Below, in pieces: positions 27,003 to 35,654 of a stretch of DNA of 64,000 nt. Each line of letters begins with the position of its first letter. Positions within the stretch are counted from its first letter, which is position 1. A model generated the notes under the pieces. It was not told where the DNA came from and ran no database searches. It was given only the letters and a program-made list of their open reading frames with translations. A program made the position numbers and the translations under genes. This stretch comes from Marinilactibacillus sp036039175 (GTDB lineage: Bacteria; Bacillota; Bacilli; Lactobacillales; Carnobacteriaceae_A), in contig NZ_JAYXKP010000006.1 in assembly GCF_036039175.1 (NCBI RefSeq), positions 1 through 64,000 on the forward strand. The letters are read 5' to 3'.

Positions 27003-27311
27003 TTAATAAAGAAATTCAATCAAGCCTTCTTCATCTCTAAATATATCAGTAAGACTTTTACCTTGCAAAAATATCTTATCTAAATTTTCTATAAAATCAT
27101 CATTATACGCCTCACTTACGGCAGTTTGATCAATCCATACCGTTCGCCCTTCTTTACTACTATGATCAATAAAATATGACTGCCCTCGATAGCTGAATTC
27201 TATTTCTCTTCCATATTCAAGATAATATATTAAGCCATTTAGCGGTAGCGGAGTAGGTTCATTACCCCATTCTTTTTCAAATTTTTCTTCATCGAATTCT
27301 TCTTCATTCAT
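27003..27311 (-). CDS. Small acidic protein, possibly immunity-like
   Basis: A 102-residue acidic protein rich in Glu and Asp at the N-terminus, with no membrane helix. I do not recognise the family. AAGAGGTG precedes the ATG. A decayed coding remnant lies just upstream on the same strand, an arrangement often seen for toxin remnants with an orphan immunity gene. That reading is an inference. Size and charge fit it, nothing more. Confidence 0.6.
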   Translation of the reverse strand: MNEEEFDEEKFEKEWGNEPTPLPLNGLIYYLEYGREIEFSYRGQSYFIDHSSKEGRTVWIDQTAVSEAYNDDFIENLDKIFLQGKSLTDIFRDEEGLIEFLY

Positions 27312-27346
27312 AAAAACACCTCTTTTATCAGTATTTTATTTTTTCA

Positions 27347-27531
27347 CCACCAGATCATGTACATCTACACGTAAATAGTCAAGGTTTAAAGTAGCATTAC
27401 CTTTTTCACCATAAAGCTTTTTTACTTAACTTAATCTTCCTCTATTATACAACTTCCAAGTGATTGCTTCTGCTTTTTCTACCGTTTTATTTTTGTCATC
27501 ATAGCTGTAATGATGATTAAAAATAATTTCA
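27347..27531 (-). pseudogene. Decayed coding remnant upstream of the small acidic protein
   Basis: On the minus strand one frame reads about 35 plausible codons (FNHHYSYDDKNKTVEKAE...), meets TAA, and continues for about 28 codons (KLYGEKGNATLNLDYLRV...) to a stop. It has no start or ribosome site. The frame is maintained across the internal stop, and the residues look protein-like. This could be the C-terminal end of a lost larger gene, whose type I cannot name. Confidence 0.4.
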
Positions 27532-27550
27532 ATTTATTTTTACTTTCCTG

Positions 27551-27614
27551 TTGACTTTTACATCGTACCTCGATATACTAATCTCAAATAAAAGTATATC
27601 GAGGTGCGATGTAA
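27551..27614 (+). promoter_or_regulatory. padR promoter with 21-bp inverted-repeat operator
   Basis: TTGACT (27551) and TATACT (27574) are 17 bp apart. Two 21-bp arms, 27558-27578 and 27594-27614, are inverted copies with one mismatch and a 15-bp gap. The left arm covers the spacer and the -10. The right arm covers the GAGGTG ribosome site of the PadR gene. Confidence 0.8.
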
Positions 27615-27615
27615 A

Positions 27616-27933
27616 ATGAGTGATGAAGATTTACACAAAGTATATAACCCGATGACAGAAACGGCCTTTTATGTTCTGTTATCCTTGCAAGAAGAACGAC
27701 ACGGATACGGCATTATGCAAGATGTTGAAGAACTAACCAACAACCGACTCAGCTTTGGTGCTGGAACTTTATACGGTAGTTTATCCAAGCTAAAAAAAGA
27801 TGGTCTGATCGACATTGTTAAAGAAGAAGGCAAGCGAAAGATTTACCAAATCACACCAACTGGAAAAACTTTTTTACAACTAGAAAAGAAACGTATTGAA
27901 GAACTTTACAAAAATTCTGAGAGGATTGATTAG
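27616..27933 (+). CDS. PadR family transcriptional regulator
   Basis: A 105-residue PadR-type winged-helix protein. The segment TAFYVLLSLQEERHGYGIMQDVE and GTLYGSLSKLKKDGLIDI are typical, with a short C-terminal helix for dimerisation. The ATG at 27616 is 9 bases after GAGGTG; an upstream GTG start would overlap that site. It likely controls its own promoter through the 21-bp repeats. It is followed by a DUF2812 gene 2 bases later, a familiar pairing. Confidence 0.9.
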   Translation: MSDEDLHKVYNPMTETAFYVLLSLQEERHGYGIMQDVEELTNNRLSFGAGTLYGSLSKLKKDGLIDIVKEEGKRKIYQITPTGKTFLQLEKKRIEELYKNSERID

Positions 27934-27935
27934 CC

Positions 27936-28472
27936 ATGAAAAAGTCTGTTTATAAATTTATTACTGTCGATAACTACGAAAAAGAAGAAGTTTTTTTGAA
28001 AGAGATGGCATTAAAAGGCTGGCAGTTTACTGAATATAAAGGACTGAAATACCACTTTGAGCAAAGTGAACCTGCAAATATTGATTACCGTATAGATTAT
28101 TTTGATGGTAAAAAGGACGAAAAAGACGATTATATTCAACTATTTGAAGATAGTGGCTGGACACTCGTCTCTACATATACAATCTTTGACGGCGAGTGGT
28201 GCTACTTCAAAAAAGCTGCACAAGACAAGGAAGTAAATGAGATTTTCACTGACAATGAATCTAAAATCGCCCTGTTTGAAAAAATACGCTACCGTTGGAC
28301 TCTTTATGGTTTCATGTTAATGTTTTTGATCCCATTTAGCCTCTCTACAACTTTACCAAGAGGGATTCTTTTCATTAGTATTCCCATGGTGATTTTATTC
28401 AGTGTCGCGATTATTCTTTATGTAAAATTGTGGTTGAACTTATCTATGAAAATTAAACGTATGAAGCGTTAA
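27936..28472 (+). CDS. DUF2812 membrane protein
   Basis: A 178-residue protein. The soluble N-terminal domain (about residues 1-110) has LKEMALKGWQFTEYKGLKYHFEQ, the DUF2812 hallmark, and two membrane helices lie at about 123-165. It sits immediately after padR, and such pairs are widespread in Firmicutes. The family is thought to take part in envelope stress responses, but the function is not known. Confidence 0.88.
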   Translation: MKKSVYKFITVDNYEKEEVFLKEMALKGWQFTEYKGLKYHFEQSEPANIDYRIDYFDGKKDEKDDYIQLFEDSGWTLVSTYTIFDGEWCYFKKAAQDKEVNEIFTDNESKIALFEKIRYRWTLYGFMLMFLIPFSLSTTLPRGILFISIPMVILFSVAIILYVKLWLNLSMKIKRMKR

Positions 28473-28496
28473 TATCTTATACATTGAGTAAAAGAG

Positions 28497-28545
28497 TAAG
28501 CTCACTTAGATTAACGACCTAAGTGGGCTTACTCTTTTTAATTTG
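28497..28545. terminator. Bidirectional terminator
   Basis: The stem AGTAAGCtCACTTAG and its partner ends in T5. It lies between the convergent DUF2812 and DUF1772 genes. Confidence 0.8.
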
Positions 28546-29017
28546 TTGAAGATAATAGATTAATTAAGAATAAAATCATCGCTACTAAACTTGCTAATGT
28601 ACGAACATGATTCCATGTTGTCCAAGTTTTAAGGAAGTGTCTCCATACCTTGCTCTCTTTATCTTCTGTATTAACCTTGGCTAATTCATTATTGAGAGGC
28701 ACATTTCTTATCCCTGTGACCATGAAACAACCAAAAAAATAGCAAGTAGCGCCAATCAGCCCCCATACGGTGACTAGAGATGTAAAGAAATAAAGAATCA
28801 TTAATACTACACTAGATAAAGCCGTTCCTAAAAAAAACAAGAAAAACCAAGGATTTAGTACTGTCTTATTAATTTCCTGCATAGCCGTCATTCCATTTGA
28901 ATGAGACACCTTGGAAAAAGCCTTCATGATAAAGTTTGAAAAAGCAAAAAACATACCTGCCACTAACCCCGAACCGATTAGCGAAAAAAACAGTAGACTA
29001 TTTACTAAATCATCCAT
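28538..29017 (-). CDS. DUF1772 (anthrone oxygenase-like) membrane protein
   Basis: A 159-residue protein with four membrane helices. FAFSNFIMKAFSKV, MQEINKTVLNPWF and NVPLNNELAKV followed by W..W..WNHVRT fit DUF1772. Fungal members act in anthrone oxidation, but bacterial ones have no known role. AAAGGAG precedes the ATG. The two small paralogues upstream are on the same strand. Confidence 0.85.
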   Translation of the reverse strand: MDDLVNSLLFFSLIGSGLVAGMFFAFSNFIMKAFSKVSHSNGMTAMQEINKTVLNPWFFLFFLGTALSSVVLMILYFFTSLVTVWGLIGATCYFFGCFMVTGIRNVPLNNELAKVNTEDKESKVWRHFLKTWTTWNHVRTLASLVAMILFLINLLSSTN

Positions 29018-29029
29018 GATGATGCTCCT

Positions 29030-29266
29030 TTAAAGTTTTGAGTCGTCAGCGATCTGAAGCGCAACCGACTGTATTTGACCTTCATAATCCACATCTGGAA
29101 ATACGATCGTTCTAAACTCCGCAACTTTATAAGTATTTCCTTTAATTGTAAATTCTTCTGGCCCTTTTTTAAGAATATTAATGAGATTAACCGCTTCTTC
29201 GTTAGATATCATATATTCTTCTGGAAAATGATCTTTGTAAGTTAAAGTGACATCAATGTTTTCCAT
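29030..29266 (-). CDS. Small conserved protein, paralogue 1
   Basis: A 78-residue protein, a clear paralogue of its neighbour at 29301. Both share SNEEAV-LI and DVDYEGQ-Q--A-Q, and both begin with a beta-strand followed by Y-D-FP. There is no signal or membrane helix. I do not recognise the family. It ends 13 bases before the DUF1772 start. Confidence 0.7.
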   Translation of the reverse strand: MENIDVTLTYKDHFPEEYMISNEEAVNLINILKKGPEEFTIKGNTYKVAEFRTIVFPDVDYEGQIQSVALQIADDSKL

Positions 29267-29300
29267 AAATGTATCCTACCTTTTAAAATTTTTAATGTAC

Positions 29301-29528
29301 TTATTGTTCGTTGAACTGAATTGCGACGCCTTGTACTTGACCTTCGTAATCCACATCTGAAAAACTGATTGAACTCAAGTCTTCAGTCTTATACGTATTC
29401 TCTTTAATCTCAAATTCACTGACATCTTCTTTGATTAGCTTAATTAAATCTACGGCCTCTTCATTAGATAATACATATTTCTTTGGAAAACTATCGTTAT
29501 AAAAAATGGTTACATTGATTTTATTCAA
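29301..29528 (-). CDS. Small conserved protein, paralogue 2
   Basis: A 75-residue protein, similar along its whole length to the product at 29030, which shows a tandem duplication. Its start is TTG, supported by AAGGAGAG 7 bases upstream. Sequence divergence between the pair is substantial, so the duplication is not recent. The function is unknown. Confidence 0.7.
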   Translation of the reverse strand: MNKINVTIFYNDSFPKKYVLSNEEAVDLIKLIKEDVSEFEIKENTYKTEDLSSISFSDVDYEGQVQGVAIQFNEQ

Positions 29529-29698
29529 GTTATACTCTCCTTTTTATTTACCAAAATTTCTCAAACTGTTTTTCGAGTATCTATTTTCATTATATATTGT
29601 GTGACTCTTACATACTATAGCCAATACTCTTCATTTCAATATATCTATGGTTAGATGGATAAACTGCTATAAGCTTTTAATAAATATCGCACTATAAG

Positions 29699-29740
29699 AA
29701 AAGCTAAGAAGCAGAGTAGGCTTCTTAGCTTTTCTTTTTA
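29699..29740 (-). terminator. Terminator after the DUF218 gene
   Basis: A 13-bp stem (AAAAGCTAAGAAG and partner) lies beyond the DUF218 stop on the minus strand and ends in A/T-rich sequence. It may act in both directions. Confidence 0.75.
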
Positions 29741-29775
29741 TCGAATCAAAGACTTATAACTTTCTTTCGATTTGA

Positions 29776-30765
29776 CTATATAGAGGAAATAAACTCATCT
29801 AAATCTTTCTTATCAAATAACCCCGCTGCTCTAAAGACAGTTTGGTAACTAAGTCTAGCTTGTTCAGACATCGAAGCTTTGTTTCCTTTATTTTCTGGGG
29901 ATAGAGCGGTTAAACGGGTTTGATACCCTATCCTGTCCAAACCCATCTTAAGCGCCATCCAGCACCTTGAAAGATGTTCTTTAGAAGTCACTACACAAAT
30001 ACCTGTCACCTTTCTGGGTTGGATATACTCTACAAATTCCATAACGTTACCAACGGTATCCCTTGCTTGAACCAATGACACCATTCTACTTTCTTCAATA
30101 CCTAACATGATCAAATGGTTTTTAATCTCATTTGCCTCAACGTACTCATTTTGAACGGCTCCACCACTAATTAAAATCGTTGCTGCAGGGTTTTCATCAG
30201 CTAGTGCTTTTATAATAGTTGACCTTTCAATCAGCGTTGGTGGAAAAGAACCATCGTCGTTCAAGAAATAACCAAATACGCAAATCAAGTCGACAGGTTT
30301 ATGGTCATAAAAATCGTTTCTCATCTTATTCGTTTCTATAAACGCCAAAACATTCTTGAACTTCTGGTAGAGCGGACGGCAACTCTCCTCAAGCCGATCT
30401 AGATACTGCATCCTATCTTTTGTAGGAGTATTAATAATGGTTTGCTGGATCAATATCATTACTAAGGCTGCGCTATTACCGGGGTCGATTTCAAGAATTT
30501 TAGAAAATGCTTGTATCGCTCCTATGTTATCGTCAAAGTGTGCCAGTATTTCTCCCTTCAAGAATAATGCATTCATCTTTTGATGATCGTCTTGAATCAT
30601 TTCGTCAATAGCTTCTAGCGCACTTTTATATCGCCAGTTTTCCAAATGATCAACAATACTATCAAAATCAGTCAAACCTTTGAAACTCGAGCCAATTGCC
30701 GGAATCAAAATCGTTGGATCCACGCTTCCTTGATAATCTTCTACTACAACCGGACTACTATTCAT
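29776..30765 (-). CDS. TPR-like plus DUF218 (YdcF/SanA-type) protein
   Basis: A 329-residue protein without a signal peptide. Residues about 35-110 look like TPR helices (ALFLKGEILAHFDDNIGAIQAFSKILEIDPGNSAAL). Residues about 155-320 form a DUF218 domain (VDLICVFGYF, LISGG, VQARDTVGNVMEF, VVTSKEHLSRC). DUF218 members are implicated in envelope and nucleotide metabolism but are not characterised in detail. The ribosome site is AAAGGCGG. It follows the ABC permease on the same strand, about 75 bases downstream, and is probably in the same operon. Confidence 0.82.
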   Translation of the reverse strand: MNSSPVVVEDYQGSVDPTILIPAIGSSFKGLTDFDSIVDHLENWRYKSALEAIDEMIQDDHQKMNALFLKGEILAHFDDNIGAIQAFSKILEIDPGNSAALVMILIQQTIINTPTKDRMQYLDRLEESCRPLYQKFKNVLAFIETNKMRNDFYDHKPVDLICVFGYFLNDDGSFPPTLIERSTIIKALADENPAATILISGGAVQNEYVEANEIKNHLIMLGIEESRMVSLVQARDTVGNVMEFVEYIQPRKVTGICVVTSKEHLSRCWMALKMGLDRIGYQTRLTALSPENKGNKASMSEQARLSYQTVFRAAGLFDKKDLDEFISSI

Positions 30766-30839
30766 TCATACCCGCCTTTCTCGTTTAGTACATTTCACCT
30801 TCATTATATTAGTAACGATGACTTTTCAACTGTTTTCAT

Positions 30840-32696
30840 TTAGTTCTTACCATTGTTTGTATTGATTGTTTTTTCAGTATCTGGAAGCGACTTGTTTACA
30901 TCCATATCTCCCATAGCTGTATTGACAACCGGTAATTTAATTCTTTTTTTAGATTTTTTTAAACCACTCTTTTTTTCTCCAACCTTCGAGCCTCTACCGT
31001 ATACAATATAAAACATGAATGCACTAACCCCCATAATGATGACTGAGTACACTAAGTTTACTGCTGCAGCATTCACGTTGTTAGCAGCATCCGCATTTTG
31101 GCGTATGGCAATACCAATCGTTGGGTATGCTGGATGATAGAGGAATGCAGAAAGATCATAGTCAGCCAAGAAGTTGTTGAAATTTAATGCTACTAAAGCT
31201 AGAGCTGTTGGAAGCAGCGCTGGAAGAATGACCTGGACAAATGTCCGTAAAGAAGAAGATCCTAGTATTCGAGAAGCATCTTCTAAATTGTTATCAAAAG
31301 AGTAGTAAGCTCCTTTAATATATCTCAAAGTAGAAGGTAGCATCATAATCAGATACATTAAGGGTAAAATCCATACGCTCCCTATTACACTATTTCCTAA
31401 AAGCAACCAAGATGGTGCATCGTAAGATATGATCAAACCTAAAGCTAGCATCAAGCCTGGTAGCAACCACGGAATATAGAAAAAATACTCCGTCCATTCT
31501 GCTAGTTTGTTGTTCTTATTTTTCATTACGATTCTTGCAATCATAATCATGAATAGTACAGCTAATACAGCCGCTCCACCTGAGTAGAACACACTCGTTA
31601 GCAATGGACCATAATTGTTATTATTGGTCAAAATATCTGCGTAATTAGACAAGGTGAAATATTCAAATGATAGTATGGTCTGAGATATTCCTTGTAAGTT
31701 CATGAAAGAGAACAAGATCACCAGTATCAAGGGAATCATGTAAACTAAAAACAGAAGATACGAAATGATATGAACAATCGCATTAACCACTGGATGATCA
31801 ATTTTTTGTTTTGCTACACGTGTTTTCGTCTTTGATATAGACATGTAGTTTCCTTTTTTCTCATTTCGGGTCATAACAACCAACAATATAATCTGTGCAA
31901 TCCCTAAAATGATCGATAACAAGGCAGCAAGGTCTCTTGAACCGGGACGCTGCGTAAAACTTAGAATGAGCGGTGAGATCGTTTCAAAACGTCCCCCAAC
32001 CATAATCGGTGCAGCCATTGCGCCCAGACCCATTTGAAAGGACATAATGATCAGTGTCATCATAACCGGGAATAAAGTTGGGAAAACAACATCTTTCAGT
32101 ACTTTCCACTGATTTCCACCCAAGTTTTTTGCTGCTTCTATCGTACTATTGTCTAATCCTTTAACACCATTTCTAAAAAAGAGCATATGGTTTGTTGTAC
32201 ATGCAAATGTCATGACGAATAATACGGCCGGGAAACCTGTAAACCAACCAGGGTTTATTTCCGGGAAAAATCGTAACATGAAGTTTGTAAGCACGCCATT
32301 TTGACCATAGACATATAGATATCCATTGTTTAAAACCATTCCACTAAAAACTAAAGTGGATAAAAAGCCTATTCTTAATAATTTAGATCCCTTAATATCA
32401 AAATACTCCGTAACCAGTACGATAAAAACGCCAACGATGTTGACTGTAAAAGTTAGTACGGTAGCAAGTAAAAAGGAATTTAATATAGCGCTTATAGCTC
32501 TTTTTGAGCTTGATAAGCGACCAATAGCAGATAAACTCAATTGCCCGTCTACCCAGAAAATATCGACGAGCACATTGATATTTGGAAGAATGAGTAACGT
32601 TACGACGAACCAAGCGGTAAAACCACAAAACAAGTAAAAGGGGATTCTCGATAGAATATTAGAATCTTTCATCTTGTTAATAAATGGATGATTCAT
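30840..32696 (-). CDS. ABC transporter permease, two fused permease domains
   Basis: A 618-residue permease with two ABC-type membrane domains in one chain, as in FbpB/AfuB and some phosphonate importers. About twelve membrane helices are seen. EAA loops are at AAKNLGGNQWKVLKDVVFPTLFP (first) and DASRILGSSSLRTFVQVILPALLP (second), which contact the ATPase. The tail is hydrophilic. It lies 2 bases after the ATPase stop. The substrate is not shown by the sequence. Confidence 0.9.
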   Translation of the reverse strand: MNHPFINKMKDSNILSRIPFYLFCGFTAWFVVTLLILPNINVLVDIFWVDGQLSLSAIGRLSSSKRAISAILNSFLLATVLTFTVNIVGVFIVLVTEYFDIKGSKLLRIGFLSTLVFSGMVLNNGYLYVYGQNGVLTNFMLRFFPEINPGWFTGFPAVLFVMTFACTTNHMLFFRNGVKGLDNSTIEAAKNLGGNQWKVLKDVVFPTLFPVMMTLIIMSFQMGLGAMAAPIMVGGRFETISPLILSFTQRPGSRDLAALLSIILGIAQIILLVVMTRNEKKGNYMSISKTKTRVAKQKIDHPVVNAIVHIISYLLFLVYMIPLILVILFSFMNLQGISQTILSFEYFTLSNYADILTNNNNYGPLLTSVFYSGGAAVLAVLFMIMIARIVMKNKNNKLAEWTEYFFYIPWLLPGLMLALGLIISYDAPSWLLLGNSVIGSVWILPLMYLIMMLPSTLRYIKGAYYSFDNNLEDASRILGSSSLRTFVQVILPALLPTALALVALNFNNFLADYDLSAFLYHPAYPTIGIAIRQNADAANNVNAAAVNLVYSVIIMGVSAFMFYIVYGRGSKVGEKKSGLKKSKKRIKLPVVNTAMGDMDVNKSLPDTEKTINTNNGKN

Positions 32697-32698
32697 TT

Positions 32699-33721
32699 TT
32701 AATCGCCCCCATATTCCAGAATATCTTTCGGCTCAATGTAGACGGTTAGCTCCTTGCTCGAATCAATGACATCATTTCCATCTTCTTTTACAATGATTCT
32801 AAGGGTAGTATCTAATGCTTCACAAATAAAGGTAGAAAAAGTCCCGTAAAAAACTTCATCGATAATCTTAGCTTGAATAGGTACTGCGACGCTATTCTCC
32901 GGCACCCACAATTTGATTTTTTCTTCACGAATGTAATGTCTAGAAGTTGCATCAAATTGTCTCTTTTCATTATGCTGATTAATGTACTCGATCAAAGCGC
33001 GATCGATGTAATTGGCTTCTCCAATGAATTTACATACAAACTCAGTTGAAGAGTGGTCATAAATTTCTCTAGGTGTACCAATTTGTTCAATAACACCATC
33101 ATTAAACACAGCAATTTTATCTGAAATTTCTAGCGCTTCATCTTGATCATGGGTAACGTAGATCGCCGTCATACCTGTTTCTCTTTGAATTCTTTTCAAT
33201 TCTAAGCGTAATTGCTTTCTCAATTTTGCATCTAGATTGGATAAGGGTTCATCAAATAATACGATATTAGGTCTCTTGGCTAATGCTCTAGCGATGGCCA
33301 CACGTTGTTGTTGTCCACCAGAAAGATCAGATACATTTTTCTCCAATTGACTTTCATTCAATTCGACCAGCTCTGCCAGTTCTAATACACGTTCATGGAT
33401 GTCACTTTTAGATTTCTTTTCTATTTTTAAACCATAAGCAATATTATTATAAACACTCATTGTAGGAAACAAAGCGTATGATTGAAAGATCATACCCAAT
33501 CCTCTTTTTTCTATCGGTGTATTCGTAATATTCTTGCCCTTTACATTAATACTACCTTTGCTTGGCTTATTGAAACCGGCTATAGCACGAAGTGTGGTCG
33601 TTTTCCCACATCCTGATGGTCCCAGAAGTGTGAAAAATTCGCCTTCTTCGATTTGAAAGTTAATGTCATTGATTGCCACAAAATCATCATATTTTATCTG
33701 TAAATCTTTGATTTCAATCAT
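32699..33721 (-). CDS. ABC transporter ATP-binding protein, FbpC/PotA type
   Basis: A 340-residue ATPase. Walker A is GPSGCGKTT, the signature LSGGQQQR, Walker B VLFDEPLSNLD, and after residue 240 comes a C-terminal TOBE-like regulatory domain. It fits the iron, spermidine, thiamine or aminoethylphosphonate importer class. It is the second gene of the binding-protein, ATPase, permease set. Confidence 0.92.
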   Translation of the reverse strand: MIEIKDLQIKYDDFVAINDINFQIEEGEFFTLLGPSGCGKTTTLRAIAGFNKPSKGSINVKGKNITNTPIEKRGLGMIFQSYALFPTMSVYNNIAYGLKIEKKSKSDIHERVLELAELVELNESQLEKNVSDLSGGQQQRVAIARALAKRPNIVLFDEPLSNLDAKLRKQLRLELKRIQRETGMTAIYVTHDQDEALEISDKIAVFNDGVIEQIGTPREIYDHSSTEFVCKFIGEANYIDRALIEYINQHNEKRQFDATSRHYIREEKIKLWVPENSVAVPIQAKIIDEVFYGTFSTFICEALDTTLRIIVKEDGNDVIDSSKELTVYIEPKDILEYGGD

Positions 33722-33792
33722 ACAACTACCCCTTACATTCTTTGTAAATGTTAAAAAGCAAAATAATTTCTATTTTGCTTTTCGACATTATT

Positions 33793-34869
33793 CTATGGCA
33801 TTAATTCCAATTCAACTTTTTCGATCCATGCATTAAGATTTTCTCGAACAAAGTTCCAATCTACTTCCATCGGTTCCGTTGCTTCAGCGATTTCAATCAG
33901 TCGATCTGATGCACTCGCATAGGCTTCTTCATTAACAGGTAAACCGCCAAATTCTTCTACGAACGCACTTTGAACTTCCGCACTACCGAACCAGTCGACA
34001 AACTCCTGTGCTGCTGCGTAGTCGTGGTCGTCTCCTTTATTGATCACACCGATTTGTTCTCTCATTGTGATGACGCCTTGTTCTGGATTAATCGGAACGG
34101 CTGTAAATCCAAACTCTTCTTCTGCTCCTGGTATTCCACCAAGGAAGTGATAGCTAAGCGGCACAGTTCCTTCCGCAAAGTTTTGAAGCTGTTCTTCATT
34201 TTCTGGTGTTTGATAACCATTCGCTAGATAGGCTTCAACTTCATCCCAGCCTTCTTGTGAAATTCCCAGATCGCCATCTTCATCGACGTATTGTAGTAAA
34301 ATACTTAAAATCGCTTTTTGATCCGTACCTGAAGCCAATGATGCTGGCACACGATACTGTTGTGCAAAGTCTGTCATTTCACTTAAGTCTTGCCAGTTTT
34401 CCGGTGCTTCGTCCTCGCTAACGAACTCAGGATTATACATCATGAAAATTCTTTGTTCTACTAAAGGATGAAACATGGACTCGCCTATCATGGTGTCTTC
34501 AGGAATTTGGCTCAACCATTCTGGTTCATAGTCAACTAAAATATCGTTGTCGACTAGCTCAAAGAACATCGCTTCATCCATACCAAACGTCACATCTGCT
34601 TGGGGTGAGTTCGCTTCTGCTAACAAACGGTTCAACACGTCTCCGCCGCCCGCTTCCACATACTGCATGCTGAATCCAGCATCACTCGCTAAATCATCGA
34701 TCCATTCTTGTCTTCCACCGGCTAGAGAATTGGAATAAACCAATACTTCTTTATTGCCATCGCCGCTTCCTTCGCTGCTAGTACCTTCCGATCCTTGATT
34801 ATCTCCAGAAGCACAAGCCCCTAATAATAAAGCTGTTGATGATAACGCAACAAGTAAGTTCTTATTCAT
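33793..34869 (-). CDS. ABC transporter substrate-binding lipoprotein (AfuA/phosphonate type)
   Basis: A 358-residue lipoprotein. The signal peptide ends with LLGACA, then a Gly/Ser linker. The domain begins VLVYSNSLAGGRQEW and has ADVTFGMDEAMFFEL and MMYNPEFV, a class 2 periplasmic-binding fold seen for ferric iron, thiamine and aminoethylphosphonate binders. The substrate is uncertain. AAAGGAG precedes the ATG. It follows mgtC with a gap of 51 bases. Confidence 0.88.
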   Translation of the reverse strand: MNKNLLVALSSTALLLGACASGDNQGSEGTSSEGSGDGNKEVLVYSNSLAGGRQEWIDDLASDAGFSMQYVEAGGGDVLNRLLAEANSPQADVTFGMDEAMFFELVDNDILVDYEPEWLSQIPEDTMIGESMFHPLVEQRIFMMYNPEFVSEDEAPENWQDLSEMTDFAQQYRVPASLASGTDQKAILSILLQYVDEDGDLGISQEGWDEVEAYLANGYQTPENEEQLQNFAEGTVPLSYHFLGGIPGAEEEFGFTAVPINPEQGVITMREQIGVINKGDDHDYAAAQEFVDWFGSAEVQSAFVEEFGGLPVNEEAYASASDRLIEIAEATEPMEVDWNFVRENLNAWIEKVELELMP

Positions 34870-34920
34870 GATTTTCGTCTCCTTTATGGTTTTTAATTTT
34901 TAATTATATTTTATTTTTTT

Positions 34921-35583
34921 CTATTCTGGTTCCTCAACGGACAGCACACCTTTGATGCCATGATAGTTCTTTACTAAACTTTTAGCTTCTACGTGATTGT
35001 TAAACTTAATCGACATGTAGTATAAAATATTCTCATTTTTATCCGTGTTCCCTTCAATACTCAGCACTTTCCAATCCTCTAAAGCACAATAGGACAAAAA
35101 ATTATGAAAATCGACTACCGTTTCAAATAAGATGTAACAATCAACCACTTTTCGTTGGCTCATAAATGCTTTTTTCAACCGCTGAAAAGAGTTCATAATA
35201 ACGAGTAATGCAAAAGCACCAATAATAGCGCCTTCATAAAATCCGATACCAATTGCTAGTCCTACACATGCCGCTGACCAGAGTCCCGCTGCGGTCGTTA
35301 ATCCTCTTACATGATTGTTGTTCGTGACCAATATCGTTCCCGCTCCGAGAAATCCGATACCGCTGATTACTTGGGCACCCATTCTCGAAGGGTCGCCTAC
35401 TAGATACGTATCTGATATAAACTGATTTGTCATCATAACAACTGTGGATCCTAAACAAACCAATATATAGGTTCTAAAACCAGCCGCATGGTTTTTCATA
35501 TCTCTTTCTAGACCGATAATCCCGCCTACTACAACTGCCATCAATACCCTAAGTGAAATAGTTATTGTATTTAATTGACTCAA
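34921..35583 (-). CDS. mgtC: MgtC/SapB family membrane protein (start apparently frameshifted)
   Basis: A 220-residue MgtC-like protein. It has four to five membrane helices with GGIIGLERDMKNHAAGFRTYILVCLGS and VISGIGFLGAGTI, then a C-terminal ACT-like domain (about 145-220). MgtC proteins affect magnesium and phosphate homeostasis. The frame opens at TTG 35583, with no ribosome site. A better ATG at 35602 has GAGGGGG but is out of frame by one base at a T7 run; six Ts would restore a natural N-terminus (MNLFFD...). That points to a sequencing error, slippage or phase switching. It heads the ABC transporter operon. Confidence 0.8.
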   Translation of the reverse strand: MSQLNTITISLRVLMAVVVGGIIGLERDMKNHAAGFRTYILVCLGSTVVMMTNQFISDTYLVGDPSRMGAQVISGIGFLGAGTILVTNNNHVRGLTTAAGLWSAACVGLAIGIGFYEGAIIGAFALLVIMNSFQRLKKAFMSQRKVVDCYILFETVVDFHNFLSYCALEDWKVLSIEGNTDKNENILYYMSIKFNNHVEAKSLVKNYHGIKGVLSVEEPE

Positions 35584-35654
35584 ATCAAAAAAATAAATTC
35601 ATATTATTTCCCCCTCAATTATTTACAAAACAGTTCATTTAAGAAAACGCTTTA

